32,169 nt of DNA, taken from contig JALWMK010000168.1 of assembly GCA_027083925.1 (NCBI GenBank), positions 1-32,169 on the forward strand, read 5' to 3'. The stretch comes from Sedimenticola sp. (lineage in GTDB: Bacteria > Pseudomonadota > Gammaproteobacteria > Chromatiales > Chromatiaceae). Position 1 is the first letter of the stretch, and each line of letters starts with the position of its first letter. The notes under the pieces were generated by a model that worked only from the letters and a program-made list of their open reading frames with translations, searched no databases and was not told the origin of the DNA. Shown piece after piece: positions 16,139-24,372 of this stretch. The translations under genes and the position numbers were made by a program.

Positions 16139-17563
16139 GTGCGCGAGCTTCCTGATTTTTCCGTAGCGAGAGTGCTGGTTGCCGGCGACCTGATGCTGGA
16201 TCGCTACTGGCACGGCGTTACGGAGCGTATTTCGCCGGAAGCGCCGGTGCCCGTGGTGCATGTGCGGGATGAGGAAGGCCGCGCTGGCGGCAGCGGCAAT
16301 GTGGCGGTGAATATCGCCGCCCTGGGCGGCCAGGTGTCCCTGCTGGGACTGGTGGGAGAGGATGCTGCCGCCGATCGCCTGGAGGCAGGTCTGCGGCAGG
16401 CGGGGGTGCAGACACAGTTATTCCGCGAGCCTGCCTATCCTACCATCACCAAGCTGCGGGTCATCAGCCGCCATCAGCAGCTCATCCGGCTGGACTTCGA
16501 AGACGGTTTTCCCGATTACGATCCCGCCGAGATGCTGCATCGCTTCGAGGCGCTGCTGAAAGGGCATGACGTAGTGGTGCTGTCCGATTACGGCAAAGGC
16601 ACCCTGGCGCACCCCCAGGCATGGATAGCGCTGGCCCGGGAAGCGGGCGTCCCCGTGCTCATCGACCCCAAGGGGCGGGATTTCAGCCGCTACCAGGGAG
16701 CCAGCCTGATTACGCCGAATCTATCCGAATTCGAGACTGCGGCCGGTTGTTGCAGTACGCAGAAAGAACTGGAAACCGCCGCCCGCAAGCTCATTGGTGA
16801 CTGCGGCCTGGAGCATCTGCTCATCACCCGGGGAGAGCAGGGCATGAGCCTGATGAATGCTGCCGGGGATGTACATCACCTGCCCACCCGCGCCCAGGAG
16901 GTTTTCGATGTCACGGGCGCCGGCGACACCGTTATTGCCACCCTCGCATTGGCCCTGGCCGCAGGGCAGTCCATGGAGGCGGCCACGGCCCTGGCCAACC
17001 TGGCGGCGGGCATCGTGGTGGGCAAGCTGGGCACCGCCAGCATCAGTGCCGCAGAGCTGACCCAAGGGCTGCAGGAGCAGCGCCTGGCAGAGCATGGCGT
17101 GGTTACGGAAGACCGCCTCGCGGATCTTGTAGCCGCCGCCCGTCATCGGGGTGAGCGCATCGTATTCACCAATGGTTGTTTCGATCTGTTGCATGCCGGT
17201 CATGTCACCTACCTGGAGCAGGCCAGCCGCCTGGGGGATCGCCTCATCGTGGCGGTGAACGTGGACGAGACCGTGCGTCAGCTCAAGGGTCCGGAACGAC
17301 CGGTCAACCCCCTTGTTAACCGCATGCATGTGCTGGCGGCCCTGGGCTTTGTCGATTGGGTGGTGCCTTTCGCCGAAGAAACCCCCGAACGCCTTATCTG
17401 CTGCCTGCGGCCCGATCTGCTGGTGAAGGGTGGCGACAATGATCCGGATGCGATTCCCGGCGCTTCCTGTGTGCGCGAAGCCGGGGGTGAGGTACGGGTG
17501 TTGAGCTATATCGATGGTGTTTCCACCACCTCCATCGTGGACAGCATCAAACAGGGTTCGTGA
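16139..17563 (+). CDS. hldE: Bifunctional heptose-7-phosphate kinase / heptose-1-phosphate adenylyltransferase HldE
   Basis: This enzyme makes ADP-D-glycero-manno-heptose precursor for the LPS inner core. The 474 residues (E. coli 477) comprise an N-terminal ribokinase/PfkB domain (RISPEAPVPVV at 30-40, GGSGN at 50-54, anion-hole and catalytic GAGD at 260-263) and a C-terminal nucleotidyltransferase domain (FTNGCFDLLHAGH, with HAGH at 352-355, and LVKGGDN near 428). The start is GTG at 16139, where MRELPDF aligns with the E. coli N-terminus and an AGG lies 5 nt upstream; an ATG at 16097 would add 14 residues from the preceding gene's 3' end. It is coupled to the FAD oxidoreductase by a GTGA overlap. 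Confidence 0.96.
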   Translation: MRELPDFSVARVLVAGDLMLDRYWHGVTERISPEAPVPVVHVRDEEGRAGGSGNVAVNIAALGGQVSLLGLVGEDAAADRLEAGLRQAGVQTQLFREPAYPTITKLRVISRHQQLIRLDFEDGFPDYDPAEMLHRFEALLKGHDVVVLSDYGKGTLAHPQAWIALAREAGVPVLIDPKGRDFSRYQGASLITPNLSEFETAAGCCSTQKELETAARKLIGDCGLEHLLITRGEQGMSLMNAAGDVHHLPTRAQEVFDVTGAGDTVIATLALALAAGQSMEAATALANLAAGIVVGKLGTASISAAELTQGLQEQRLAEHGVVTEDRLADLVAAARHRGERIVFTNGCFDLLHAGHVTYLEQASRLGDRLIVAVNVDETVRQLKGPERPVNPLVNRMHVLAALGFVDWVVPFAEETPERLICCLRPDLLVKGGDNDPDAIPGASCVREAGGEVRVLSYIDGVSTTSIVDSIKQGS

Positions 17564-18726
17564 GTACGCACCAGCCGGATTTGCTGATCTTTGGCGGCGG
17601 TATCGCCGGACTCTGGACATTGCTGCGGGCGCGCCGGGCGGGATACCAGGCGCTGTTGCTGGAATCCACCGCGCTCGGCGGGCTGCAATCCATCGCCTCC
17701 CAGGGCATTATTCACGGTGGAACCAAATACGCCCTCAAGGGTGGCGTCGGTAAATCCACCCAGGCCATTGCTGGTATGCCCGGCATATGGCGGGACGCCC
17801 TGGCGGGAAGGGGAGATGTGGATCTGTCTGCCGCAAGGGTGCTTTCTCCGCATCAACATCTGTGGTCCAGTGGCGGCATCCGCTCTTCCCTGGCCGGCGT
17901 ATTCGCCAGCAAACTCATGCAGGGCAAGGTTGCCTCCCTTGCGAGGGCGCAGTTTCCTCCTCCGTTTGATGTGCCGGGTTTTCATGGCAGACTGTATGAG
18001 CTGCAGGAGCCGGTAGTGGACGTGTCCTCTTTGCTGCGGGTGATGATGGAACAGGCGTTGCCCGCCTGTTACCGCTATGACCCGAAAAAATTGCAAGTCG
18101 AAGATGGCGGCCTGCAAATCGGGCAACTGCGTCTGCAGCCCCGGCGGGTGCTGCTGGCGGCGGGAGAGGGCAATGCAGGATTGCTGGAGCGCTGGGGGAT
18201 GGAGCTTCCCCAAATGCAAAAAAGACCCCTGCACATGGTGATGCTGAAAGGACTCTTGCCCGCCATGTATGCCCATTGCCTGGGAGCCAGCGCCATTCCC
18301 CGTCTCACCATCACCAGCTACCCCCTGGGGGATGATGAAATGCTCTGGTATCTGGGCGGACAATTGGCGGAAGAAGGTGTGACGCGCACCCCGGCGGAAC
18401 AGATCGCCGTGGCGAAATCCGAGCTGGCAAAGCTCCTGCCCTGGATGGATTTTTCCCGCCTGGGTTGGGCCACCCTGGAAATCAGCCGCGCCGAAGTGGC
18501 CTCGCCGGGGGGCAAACGTCCGGACGATTGCTATCTTGGCGGCGAGGGCCGTGTCATGGTGGCCTGGCCCACCAAACTGGCGTTTGCGCCCCGGCTGGGG
18601 GATCTGGTGCTGCAGGAGCTGGGTCAGGAAGGATTGAAACCGGAAAGAGAAGAGGCCCCCACTCTTTCCCTGCCTCATCCGCCGCTGGCGTCTCTGCCGT
18701 GGGAAAAGGTGGACACATGGAGCTGA
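17560..18726 (+). CDS. FAD-dependent oxidoreductase (DadA/GlpO-like fold), substrate unknown
   Basis: The 388-residue protein starts with a textbook dinucleotide motif IFGGGIAG (10-17) and an acidic residue after strand 2 (E35), followed by GGLQSIASQGIIHGGTKYAL, which resembles FAD contacts in D-amino-acid/glycerol-3-phosphate oxidoreductases. A second FAD-contact strand (RVLLAAGEGNAGLL) follows. There is no signal peptide or membrane segment. GTG at 17560 overlaps the hldE stop, and the last 10 bp overlap the aldo/keto reductase gene. Lying between ADP-heptose synthesis and Kdo transfer, it is a candidate sugar-oxidising enzyme for the core, but no substrate can be assigned from sequence. 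Confidence 0.78.
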   Translation: MSTHQPDLLIFGGGIAGLWTLLRARRAGYQALLLESTALGGLQSIASQGIIHGGTKYALKGGVGKSTQAIAGMPGIWRDALAGRGDVDLSAARVLSPHQHLWSSGGIRSSLAGVFASKLMQGKVASLARAQFPPPFDVPGFHGRLYELQEPVVDVSSLLRVMMEQALPACYRYDPKKLQVEDGGLQIGQLRLQPRRVLLAAGEGNAGLLERWGMELPQMQKRPLHMVMLKGLLPAMYAHCLGASAIPRLTITSYPLGDDEMLWYLGGQLAEEGVTRTPAEQIAVAKSELAKLLPWMDFSRLGWATLEISRAEVASPGGKRPDDCYLGGEGRVMVAWPTKLAFAPRLGDLVLQELGQEGLKPEREEAPTLSLPHPPLASLPWEKVDTWS

Positions 18727-19490
18727 GGGATCTTGGCGATACCGGCATTCGGATCAGTCCCCTGGGGTTGGGTACGGTGAAATTCGGGCGCAACCAGCAG
18801 GTGAAATATCCTTCCTCGTTCGAGATTCCCGATGATGATGCGGTGATGCATATTCTTGAGGTGGCCCGGGCGCTGGGCATCAACCTCCTGGATACGGCGC
18901 CCGCCTACGGTATGGCCCAGCAGCGCCTGGGCAAACTGTTGCCGGGGCAGCGCGAGGACTGGGTGATCGTTTCCAAGGTGGGGGAGATTTTCGATCAAGG
19001 CCATTCGCGCTTTGATTTCAGCCACGCCCATACCCTGGCCTCGGTGGAACAGAGCCTGCGGGAACTGAATACCGATTACCTGGACTGCGTACTGATTCAT
19101 TCCGACGGGAATGATCTGCGCATCCTGGAGCAGGAAGGGGCGCTGGACGCCCTGCGTGAGTTAAAGGAGAAAGGCCTGATCCGTGCGCACGGCATGTCCT
19201 CGAAAACCGTGCCGGGCGGACTGAAGGTAGTGGAGGAAATGGATGTGGTCATGGCCACCGCCAATCTGGAATACGATGGGGAAAGGCCGGTATTGGAAGC
19301 GGCGAAACGGAAAAACAAGGGTGTGCTGGTGAAAAAAGGCTTGATGAGTGGCCATGTGCAGGGCGGGGAGAGAGTGCGCGCTTCCATGGCCCATGTGTTT
19401 TCCCTGCCGGGGGTGAGCAGCATGATCATCGGCACCATCAATGAGCAGCACCTGCGGCAGAATGTCGCCGTGGTGGATTCTCTGGCATGA
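18717..19490 (+). CDS. Aldo/keto reductase
   Basis: The 257-residue protein has the AKR tetrad in order: D59 and Y64 in LLDTAPAYG, K87 in VIVSKVG and H128 in VLIHSDG. It is shorter than most bacterial AKRs of the general-stress type (about 300-340 residues), because the C-terminal part after strand 7 is compact and ends ...MIIGTINEQHLRQNVAVVDSLA, so it is likely complete. The ATG at 18717 lies 10 bp inside the FAD oxidoreductase gene, and its stop overlaps waaA (ATGA). It would reduce a carbonyl using NAD(P)H. Coupling to the FAD enzyme suggests an oxidation/reduction pair on one substrate, which is inference. Confidence 0.87.
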   Translation: MELRDLGDTGIRISPLGLGTVKFGRNQQVKYPSSFEIPDDDAVMHILEVARALGINLLDTAPAYGMAQQRLGKLLPGQREDWVIVSKVGEIFDQGHSRFDFSHAHTLASVEQSLRELNTDYLDCVLIHSDGNDLRILEQEGALDALRELKEKGLIRAHGMSSKTVPGGLKVVEEMDVVMATANLEYDGERPVLEAAKRKNKGVLVKKGLMSGHVQGGERVRASMAHVFSLPGVSSMIIGTINEQHLRQNVAVVDSLA

Positions 19491-20779
19491 GACGGCTGTA
19501 TACACTGATTCTGTATCTGCTGCTGCCGGGAGTGATGGCGCGCCTGCTTTGGCGAAGCACCAAGTCGCCGGGTTACAGGCAGCGCTGGAAAGAGCGTTTT
19601 GGTTTCTGGCGGCATTCCCCGACCCCGGGCGGAATCTGGATTCATGCTGTGTCCGTGGGGGAAGTGCAGGCGGTGGAGCCTCTGGTGCGGCATCTGCGGG
19701 AGCACTATCCCCGGCTTCCCCTGACGATTACCACCTCTACGCCCACGGGTTCCGGGCGGGTGCGGCTTTTGTTCAGTGAGACCGTATTTCATGTGTACTG
19801 CCCCTACGACCTGCCTGCTGCGGTGCAGCGTTTTGTGGATAAAGTCCGGCCTTGCCTGCTGATTATGGTAGAGACGGAAATCTGGCCGAATCTACTGGCG
19901 ATCTGTGAACGGCAGGGCATTCCCGCCTTGCTTGCCAATGGCCGACTTTCTGCCCGTTCTGCCAGAGGTTATGCGCGCTTGGGTGGCTTTTCCCGCAGGG
20001 TATTTGCCGGTATCAGCGCCGTGGCGGCGCAGTCCCGGGCGGATGCTGACCGCTTTGTCGAGCTGGGAGTGCCGCAGCAACGGGTGCGGGTAAGCGGCAG
20101 TATCAAGTTTGACATGCGTATCCCCGCCAGCGTCCAGGAACAGGTTCAGGTCTTGCGCCGCGCTTGGGGCGACAGGCCTGTATGGGTGGCAGCCAGCACC
20201 CATGAAGGCGAGGACGAGCAGGTGCTGACAGCGCATCGGAGGATACTGGAGAAAACACCACTGGCCTTGTTGGTGCTGGTGCCCAGGCACCCCGAGCGCT
20301 TTGGCAAGGTTGCGGCGTTGATTCAGCGCCGGGGCTTTCAAATGGCCAGACGCTCCCGGGGACAAGCTTGTGGTGAGCAGATTCAGGTGTTTCTTGGTGA
20401 TACCATGGGAGAGTTGCTGGTGTTTCTGGGTGGCGCCGATGTGGCTTTTGTCGGTGGCAGTCTGGTCAGGGTTGGTGGTCACAATATGCTGGAGGCTGCG
20501 GCTCAGGGGGTGCCGGTGTTATTTGGCCCTCACGTCTTCAATTTTTCCGGCATTGCCCGTCTGCTGCGTGACAGGGAGGCGGCTGTGATGGTTCAGGACA
20601 GCGAAGTCCTGGGGCGCCAGGTGTCCGCCTGGCTGCACGATGCCAGCGAGCGTTCCCGCGTCGGCGAAAACGGGCGCCAGGTGGTGGAAGAAAACCGGGG
20701 CGCGCTACAGCGTCTCGTGGCGCTGGTGGATGAATTCCTTCCCGGACAGGTTGGGGGGGGGTCAGAAGGAAAATCCTGA
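19487..20779 (+). CDS. waaA: 3-deoxy-D-manno-octulosonic acid (Kdo) transferase WaaA
   Basis: The enzyme transfers Kdo from CMP-Kdo to lipid IVA at the cytoplasmic face. Its 430 residues (E. coli 425) comprise an N-terminal membrane anchor (5-22), HAVSVGE (53-59, catalytic base E59), the VETEIWPN block (128-135), VSGSIKFDM (near 204-212) and a GT-B C-terminal domain with FVGGSLVRVGGHNMLEAAAQGVP-type sugar-nucleotide contacts. It starts in ATGA overlap with the aldo/keto reductase gene. The last codons run through a nine-G tract, and the stop lies 18 bp inside the convergent methyltransferase gene. Confidence 0.95.
   Translation: MRRLYTLILYLLLPGVMARLLWRSTKSPGYRQRWKERFGFWRHSPTPGGIWIHAVSVGEVQAVEPLVRHLREHYPRLPLTITTSTPTGSGRVRLLFSETVFHVYCPYDLPAAVQRFVDKVRPCLLIMVETEIWPNLLAICERQGIPALLANGRLSARSARGYARLGGFSRRVFAGISAVAAQSRADADRFVELGVPQQRVRVSGSIKFDMRIPASVQEQVQVLRRAWGDRPVWVAASTHEGEDEQVLTAHRRILEKTPLALLVLVPRHPERFGKVAALIQRRGFQMARRSRGQACGEQIQVFLGDTMGELLVFLGGADVAFVGGSLVRVGGHNMLEAAAQGVPVLFGPHVFNFSGIARLLRDREAAVMVQDSEVLGRQVSAWLHDASERSRVGENGRQVVEENRGALQRLVALVDEFLPGQVGGGSEGKS
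20753..20761. repeat. Nine-G homopolymer at the 3' end of waaA
   Basis: G9 encodes the Gly-Gly-Gly near the WaaA C-terminus. Losing one G would replace the last residues and extend the protein by about 17 codons to a stop near 20828. The tract ends 1 nt from the convergent gene's stop codon. Confidence 0.8.
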
Positions 20780-21421
20780 AGCTTGCGGCAGCAGCTCCAG
20801 CGGAGGAAGGTCTGTCTCGAACAGATGATCCTGTACAAACTTGTCGCCACGGCGGGTGACAAGCATGGCTTCCATCACCGGTGACGTGCCCACGATCATG
20901 AACAGACGGCCGCCAGGGGAAAGAAGCCGTTCCAGGTGGTCGCTGTATTGCGACAGGGAGCCGGTAACCGCAATGGCGTCAAACCCTTCTGCCGGCAGTT
21001 CGGCGCTGAAGGCATTTCCCAGCTGCAGATGAGCATTGCCAATACCTAGCAGGGACAGTTTTTCTGTTGCTGTCTGGATAAAGGCATCATGGATATCGTA
21101 GCTGCTGACCGTATTTCCCAGGGTGGCGAGACAGGCGGTGACGAAACCGCTGCCAGTGCCGATTTCAAGAATCCGGTCTTCGGGCTGGATGGCCAAAGAC
21201 TGCAGCATGCGGGCTTCCAGCCTTGGCTCCATCATCACCTGGCCGTGACCCAGCGGGATGCGCATGTCGGCAAATGCCAGGCTGCGATAGGCAAGAGGGA
21301 CGAACTGCTCGCGGGGGAGATCCATCATGATGTCCAGCACCTGGTCATCCCAGACATCCCAGGGGCGGATTTGCTGGTACGCCATATTGAAATGGGCATC
21401 TTTGTCGTTGGCTGTGGTCAT
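20762..21421 (-). CDS. Protein-L-isoaspartate O-methyltransferase family protein
   Basis: The 219-residue class I methyltransferase resembles the PCMT family, which methylates isoaspartyl residues in aged proteins. It has SAM motif I RILEIGTGSGF (83-93), an acidic strand-2 end (YDIHDAF) and a GGRLFMIVG strand. It is related to but divergent from canonical Pcm, with AVTGSLS where the catalytic domain usually reads as a longer conserved loop, so its substrate is uncertain. ATG at 21421 has a GAG about 8 nt upstream. An alternative in-frame start at 21499 adds 26 residues with no family resemblance. It converges on waaA with an 18-bp overlap. Confidence 0.78.
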   Translation of the reverse strand: MTTANDKDAHFNMAYQQIRPWDVWDDQVLDIMMDLPREQFVPLAYRSLAFADMRIPLGHGQVMMEPRLEARMLQSLAIQPEDRILEIGTGSGFVTACLATLGNTVSSYDIHDAFIQTATEKLSLLGIGNAHLQLGNAFSAELPAEGFDAIAVTGSLSQYSDHLERLLSPGGRLFMIVGTSPVMEAMLVTRRGDKFVQDHLFETDLPPLELLPQASGFSF

Positions 21422-21443
21422 GTAGAATCTCGCAGAATGGACT

Positions 21444-21481
21444 TTGCCTGAAAGGGTAAGGGGAAATGTACCGGCAGGCAA
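21444..21481. repeat. Short inverted repeat in the gap before the methyltransferase
   Basis: TTGCCTG (21444-21450) pairs with CAGGCAA (21475-21481), and a bulge allows 2-3 further pairs on each side. The loop is 24 nt. It lies in the 93-nt gap between the GDYXXLXY gene and the methyltransferase gene and could be a small transcript hairpin. There is no T tract, so it is not a convincing terminator. Confidence 0.35.
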
Positions 21482-21514
21482 GTTTGATCTTTGCTTCAAG
21501 GTGTTTGGGGTGGG

Positions 21515-22036
21515 TTATTCCCCCGCCGGGTTAAGCGTATTGCCCTCCGTTGTCTCTCCCAGAAGCTGGAGGTCTTTGTCCCGCAAGGCCACGAGCAGGG
21601 AATCCCCTGACTCATTGACCCGAAGCTCACCGTAGGCGGCCTGGCTGTAGCGTTCCGCGCTGCCTTCTTCGAAGAAAAAGGCGTTGCTGCCAATTAGCAG
21701 CCTGTCTTTGCGTACCCGGTAGTGGATGCGCAACTGGTTTTGCTCCAGCAGGTTGCCTCGGTCAAGCCCCTGGAGCTGACCGATGTTGTCTTCATCCAGG
21801 ACTAGCACGAGATATCCCTGGTCAGGAGGATTGTATGGCCGCAGCTTTTGCCACTCCTGGCTGATCTTATAGTTTAGCGCCATGTAGTCTCCCTGCATCA
21901 GGGAGCGTGGGTCTACCGGAGCCAGTTCCAGCAGCAGGGTTCGACCTTCCCGCAAGAGCTGTTCCTTGCTGTAAATGTCATAGTTCACCAAAGCCAGAAT
22001 CAACAGGCCAATAATCAGGAAGAGATGTTTGTTCAC
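21515..22036 (-). CDS. GDYXXLXY domain protein
   Basis: The 173-residue protein has an N-terminal membrane anchor (about 4-19, LFLIIGLLILALVNYD) and the name-giving motif GDYMALNY at 49-56, preceded by the family's usual VDPRSLMQ. The remainder is a predicted extracytoplasmic domain. The start is GTG (22034-22036), overlapping the stop of the DUF4401 gene (GTGA). The function of this family is unknown; it regularly occurs with DUF2157 and DUF4401 membrane proteins, as here. Confidence 0.88.
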   Translation of the reverse strand: MNKHLFLIIGLLILALVNYDIYSKEQLLREGRTLLLELAPVDPRSLMQGDYMALNYKISQEWQKLRPYNPPDQGYLVLVLDEDNIGQLQGLDRGNLLEQNQLRIHYRVRKDRLLIGSNAFFFEEGSAERYSQAAYGELRVNESGDSLLVALRDKDLQLLGETTEGNTLNPAGE

Positions 22037-23091
22037 TTTGCAGCCCCGCTAGCGGACAGGTGCATTATCAGCAGCCGTAGCGCCAACAACAGCAGGCCAC
22101 TGACTGCCAGCAACAGGGATTTGTGCAGTAGACTGATGTCGAGGAGATAGTAGTATTTTGACAGGAAGAGCAGAAGGCTGGCTACCGCCATGCCGGCGAG
22201 CAGGTGATTGCCCCGGGAAAAGGCAACCAGGGCCAGCAACAGGCTAAAGCCGATGCCTGGAATGAAAAAAGCCAGCAGGAACAAAACTGCCATGGCGGCG
22301 AGGCCGGACAGACGGAATGTCTTGATGCCTGCTTCTTTCAGCATAGTGTGCGTGACCAGGATGATAATACCCAGCGTGATAGCCCCCCGCAGCACCAATA
22401 GCTCGGGTTGCATGGAGGATTGACGGGAGAATAACAGTTGCAATAGAGAATGGAGTCCCTCACCACTTAGCTGGACGAGTGCGGTGAGGGTAATTGCCCA
22501 GGCAAGCGGGCGCAGAATCGAACCCCATCGAACGAGAACGAATTCCTTTTGCCACAGCCAGCACGCAGCTCCGCCCAGGATTGCCCCCGCCACGGGTGCC
22601 ATGCCGAACTGTCCTATGAGGTAGAGCAAGGCCAGACTGGCAATGCCGGCAGACCACAGGCGATGGATGCTGTTGGGGATGCCGGCCAGCAAGACCAGCG
22701 CCAGCATCATCACCACCAGGGCGGCCACGACAGGTTGCTGAGGCAGCAGCATACTGCTGAGGCTCCAGAAAACGAGGATCTGAGCCGCCAGGCTCAAAGC
22801 CAGAGCGAACTGCATGCGGAAATCCTGGTTTTCCCTGCCCCGAAATAACAGTAACGCGATGAGGCCCAGAATGATGGCGATGCCGAGCCTGCCAGTGTTG
22901 CTTTCCAACATGCCAGAAAGCCCAGTGAACAGCACCGCCAGTATTAGCAAGGCTCCGATCCAGCCCATGAAAGCGAGCATGGCGCGCATGTACCAGGGTG
23001 TTGCAGCTGCGGTCTGCTCAGGGGCGTGCGCTCCCGTGACCAGTTTGGCCTGCTGCAGTTGCCGCCAGAGGGTTGTGTTGTCCGTGTTCAT
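22033..23091 (-). CDS. DUF4401 multi-spanning membrane protein
   Basis: The 352-residue protein has a short soluble N-terminus (about 1-35) followed by roughly ten to twelve hydrophobic helices, with few charged residues between them. ATG at 23089-23091 (MNTDNTTLWRQLQQ) overlaps the DUF2157 stop. The frame stays open upstream only as a shadow of that gene. The function is unknown. Co-translation with DUF2157 and GDYXXLXY proteins suggests a membrane complex. Confidence 0.82.
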   Translation of the reverse strand: MNTDNTTLWRQLQQAKLVTGAHAPEQTAAATPWYMRAMLAFMGWIGALLILAVLFTGLSGMLESNTGRLGIAIILGLIALLLFRGRENQDFRMQFALALSLAAQILVFWSLSSMLLPQQPVVAALVVMMLALVLLAGIPNSIHRLWSAGIASLALLYLIGQFGMAPVAGAILGGAACWLWQKEFVLVRWGSILRPLAWAITLTALVQLSGEGLHSLLQLLFSRQSSMQPELLVLRGAITLGIIILVTHTMLKEAGIKTFRLSGLAAMAVLFLLAFFIPGIGFSLLLALVAFSRGNHLLAGMAVASLLLFLSKYYYLLDISLLHKSLLLAVSGLLLLALRLLIMHLSASGAAK

Positions 23092-24041
23092 TGGCGGTGC
23101 ATCTCCTCCAGTATTTTCCGCAACCACCATCCTCCGGCTGCGGACAGCCCCAGCACCAGCATGGTCAGCAATACCAGGCTGAAGACAGAATTTCTGGTCA
23201 GCAGATGCTGGGTGAAAAACACGGAAGTAGTGACAACAATGGACAATACACCACCGGTAAGGATATACAGATCCACCCGCTGTCGGCGATAAACGTAATA
23301 GATGGTACCCAACCAGATCAGCCATGCCATGATGCTTGCTGTGGATGCAGAATCCACCACCGCCTGCAGCGCCAGCAGAGTGATGCATGCACCACTGGCA
23401 GTGGCCAGTAGGCGTATGGGCCAATGTGCGTTGGCGGGAATGTGTTCCAGATCCGCCAGTTTCTGCCAGAGAACCAGTGCCAGGGTATTGATGCTGAACA
23501 GCAGCCACAGCAAATCATCTTCCCAGAACAGGCCTTGGTGCGCCCGGGCGTAGGTGATGGTGCAGAGATTGATCAGTCCCAGCCAGATGAGCCAGAGTAT
23601 GCTGTTTTTTCCCAGTGCTACCCATGGGAACACCAGCAGGCTCCAGGCGAAGAACAGTTCCCAGTTGTCGGCGCCGGTCTGGTAGGTCTGGCCCACCAGG
23701 GCCAGTAGCACACCTGTCAGCAGCACTGCTCCCGCCAGGGCAGCCTGACCGGCCAGGCTAGTGCTTCCCAGACGCCAGAGGAGCAACAGGCAGACGAGAA
23801 AAGCAGCTTCTACCAGGGCAAACCTTGTAAAGCGTCCGATTCCATCCCAGTTGGCAGCAAAGAAAAAAATGATGCCGGACACCAGCAACAGGGTTCCCAG
23901 GCCAAGCAGCAGCCGGTCAAGAAACTGCAGCCAGCCGTGTTGATCCGGCAGCAGCTTGCAGGTTTTGAGTGCTGCGGCAAGTTGGCCGGAAGCTATCCGG
24001 CCCTCTTCCGCCCATTCGAGGATCTTGTGGCGGGCGTTCAT
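23088..24041 (-). CDS. DUF2157 membrane protein
   Basis: The 317-residue protein starts with a soluble helical segment (MNARHKILEWAEEGRIASGQLAAAL, ending near 40) typical of DUF2157, then about eight to nine membrane helices beginning at about 44 with a GTLLLVSGIIFFFAANWDGI segment. The GLGTLLLVSGIIFFFAANW-type first helix is the hallmark I rely on. It is first of the membrane trio, 76 nt after moaD, and overlaps the next gene by 4 bp. The function is unknown. Confidence 0.87.
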   Translation of the reverse strand: MNARHKILEWAEEGRIASGQLAAALKTCKLLPDQHGWLQFLDRLLLGLGTLLLVSGIIFFFAANWDGIGRFTRFALVEAAFLVCLLLLWRLGSTSLAGQAALAGAVLLTGVLLALVGQTYQTGADNWELFFAWSLLVFPWVALGKNSILWLIWLGLINLCTITYARAHQGLFWEDDLLWLLFSINTLALVLWQKLADLEHIPANAHWPIRLLATASGACITLLALQAVVDSASTASIMAWLIWLGTIYYVYRRQRVDLYILTGGVLSIVVTTSVFFTQHLLTRNSVFSLVLLTMLVLGLSAAGGWWLRKILEEMHRQ

Positions 24042-24117
24042 CCGGGCCTTCCCTGTAGCGCTTTGACGGGACTGATGCTACCGCTGTCAGGCGGGGGCTG
24101 CAATGTGCACCGGAGCA

Positions 24118-24372
24118 TCATCCTCCCGTAACCGGCGGAAAGAAACCGATCTCGTCCCCTTCATTGATGGGCATGTCCGCCTGGGCCATTTCCTGGTTGA
24201 CCGCGGCCAGCACCAGTTCATCCTCGGCAAACACCGCCGCCCATCTTTCGCCGCGCTGCGCCAGCAGTGCTTTCAGGGAGGTGATGTTTCTGGTGCTGTC
24301 GGACAGCTCAAGCTCTTCCCCGCTGATCCCGAGGCGATCCCGCAAGCTGGCAAAATACAGCACCCTGATCAT
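24118..24372 (-). CDS. moaD: Molybdopterin synthase small subunit MoaD
   Basis: The 84-residue ubiquitin-like sulfur carrier ends in the required Gly-Gly (FFPPVTGG), which is thiocarboxylated to supply sulfur to molybdopterin. The start ATG at 24370-24372 (MIRVLYFASLRDRLG) overlaps the moeA stop as ATGA. The length matches the family (E. coli 81). Its partner MoaE is not in the window. Confidence 0.94.
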   Translation of the reverse strand: MIRVLYFASLRDRLGISGEELELSDSTRNITSLKALLAQRGERWAAVFAEDELVLAAVNQEMAQADMPINEGDEIGFFPPVTGG

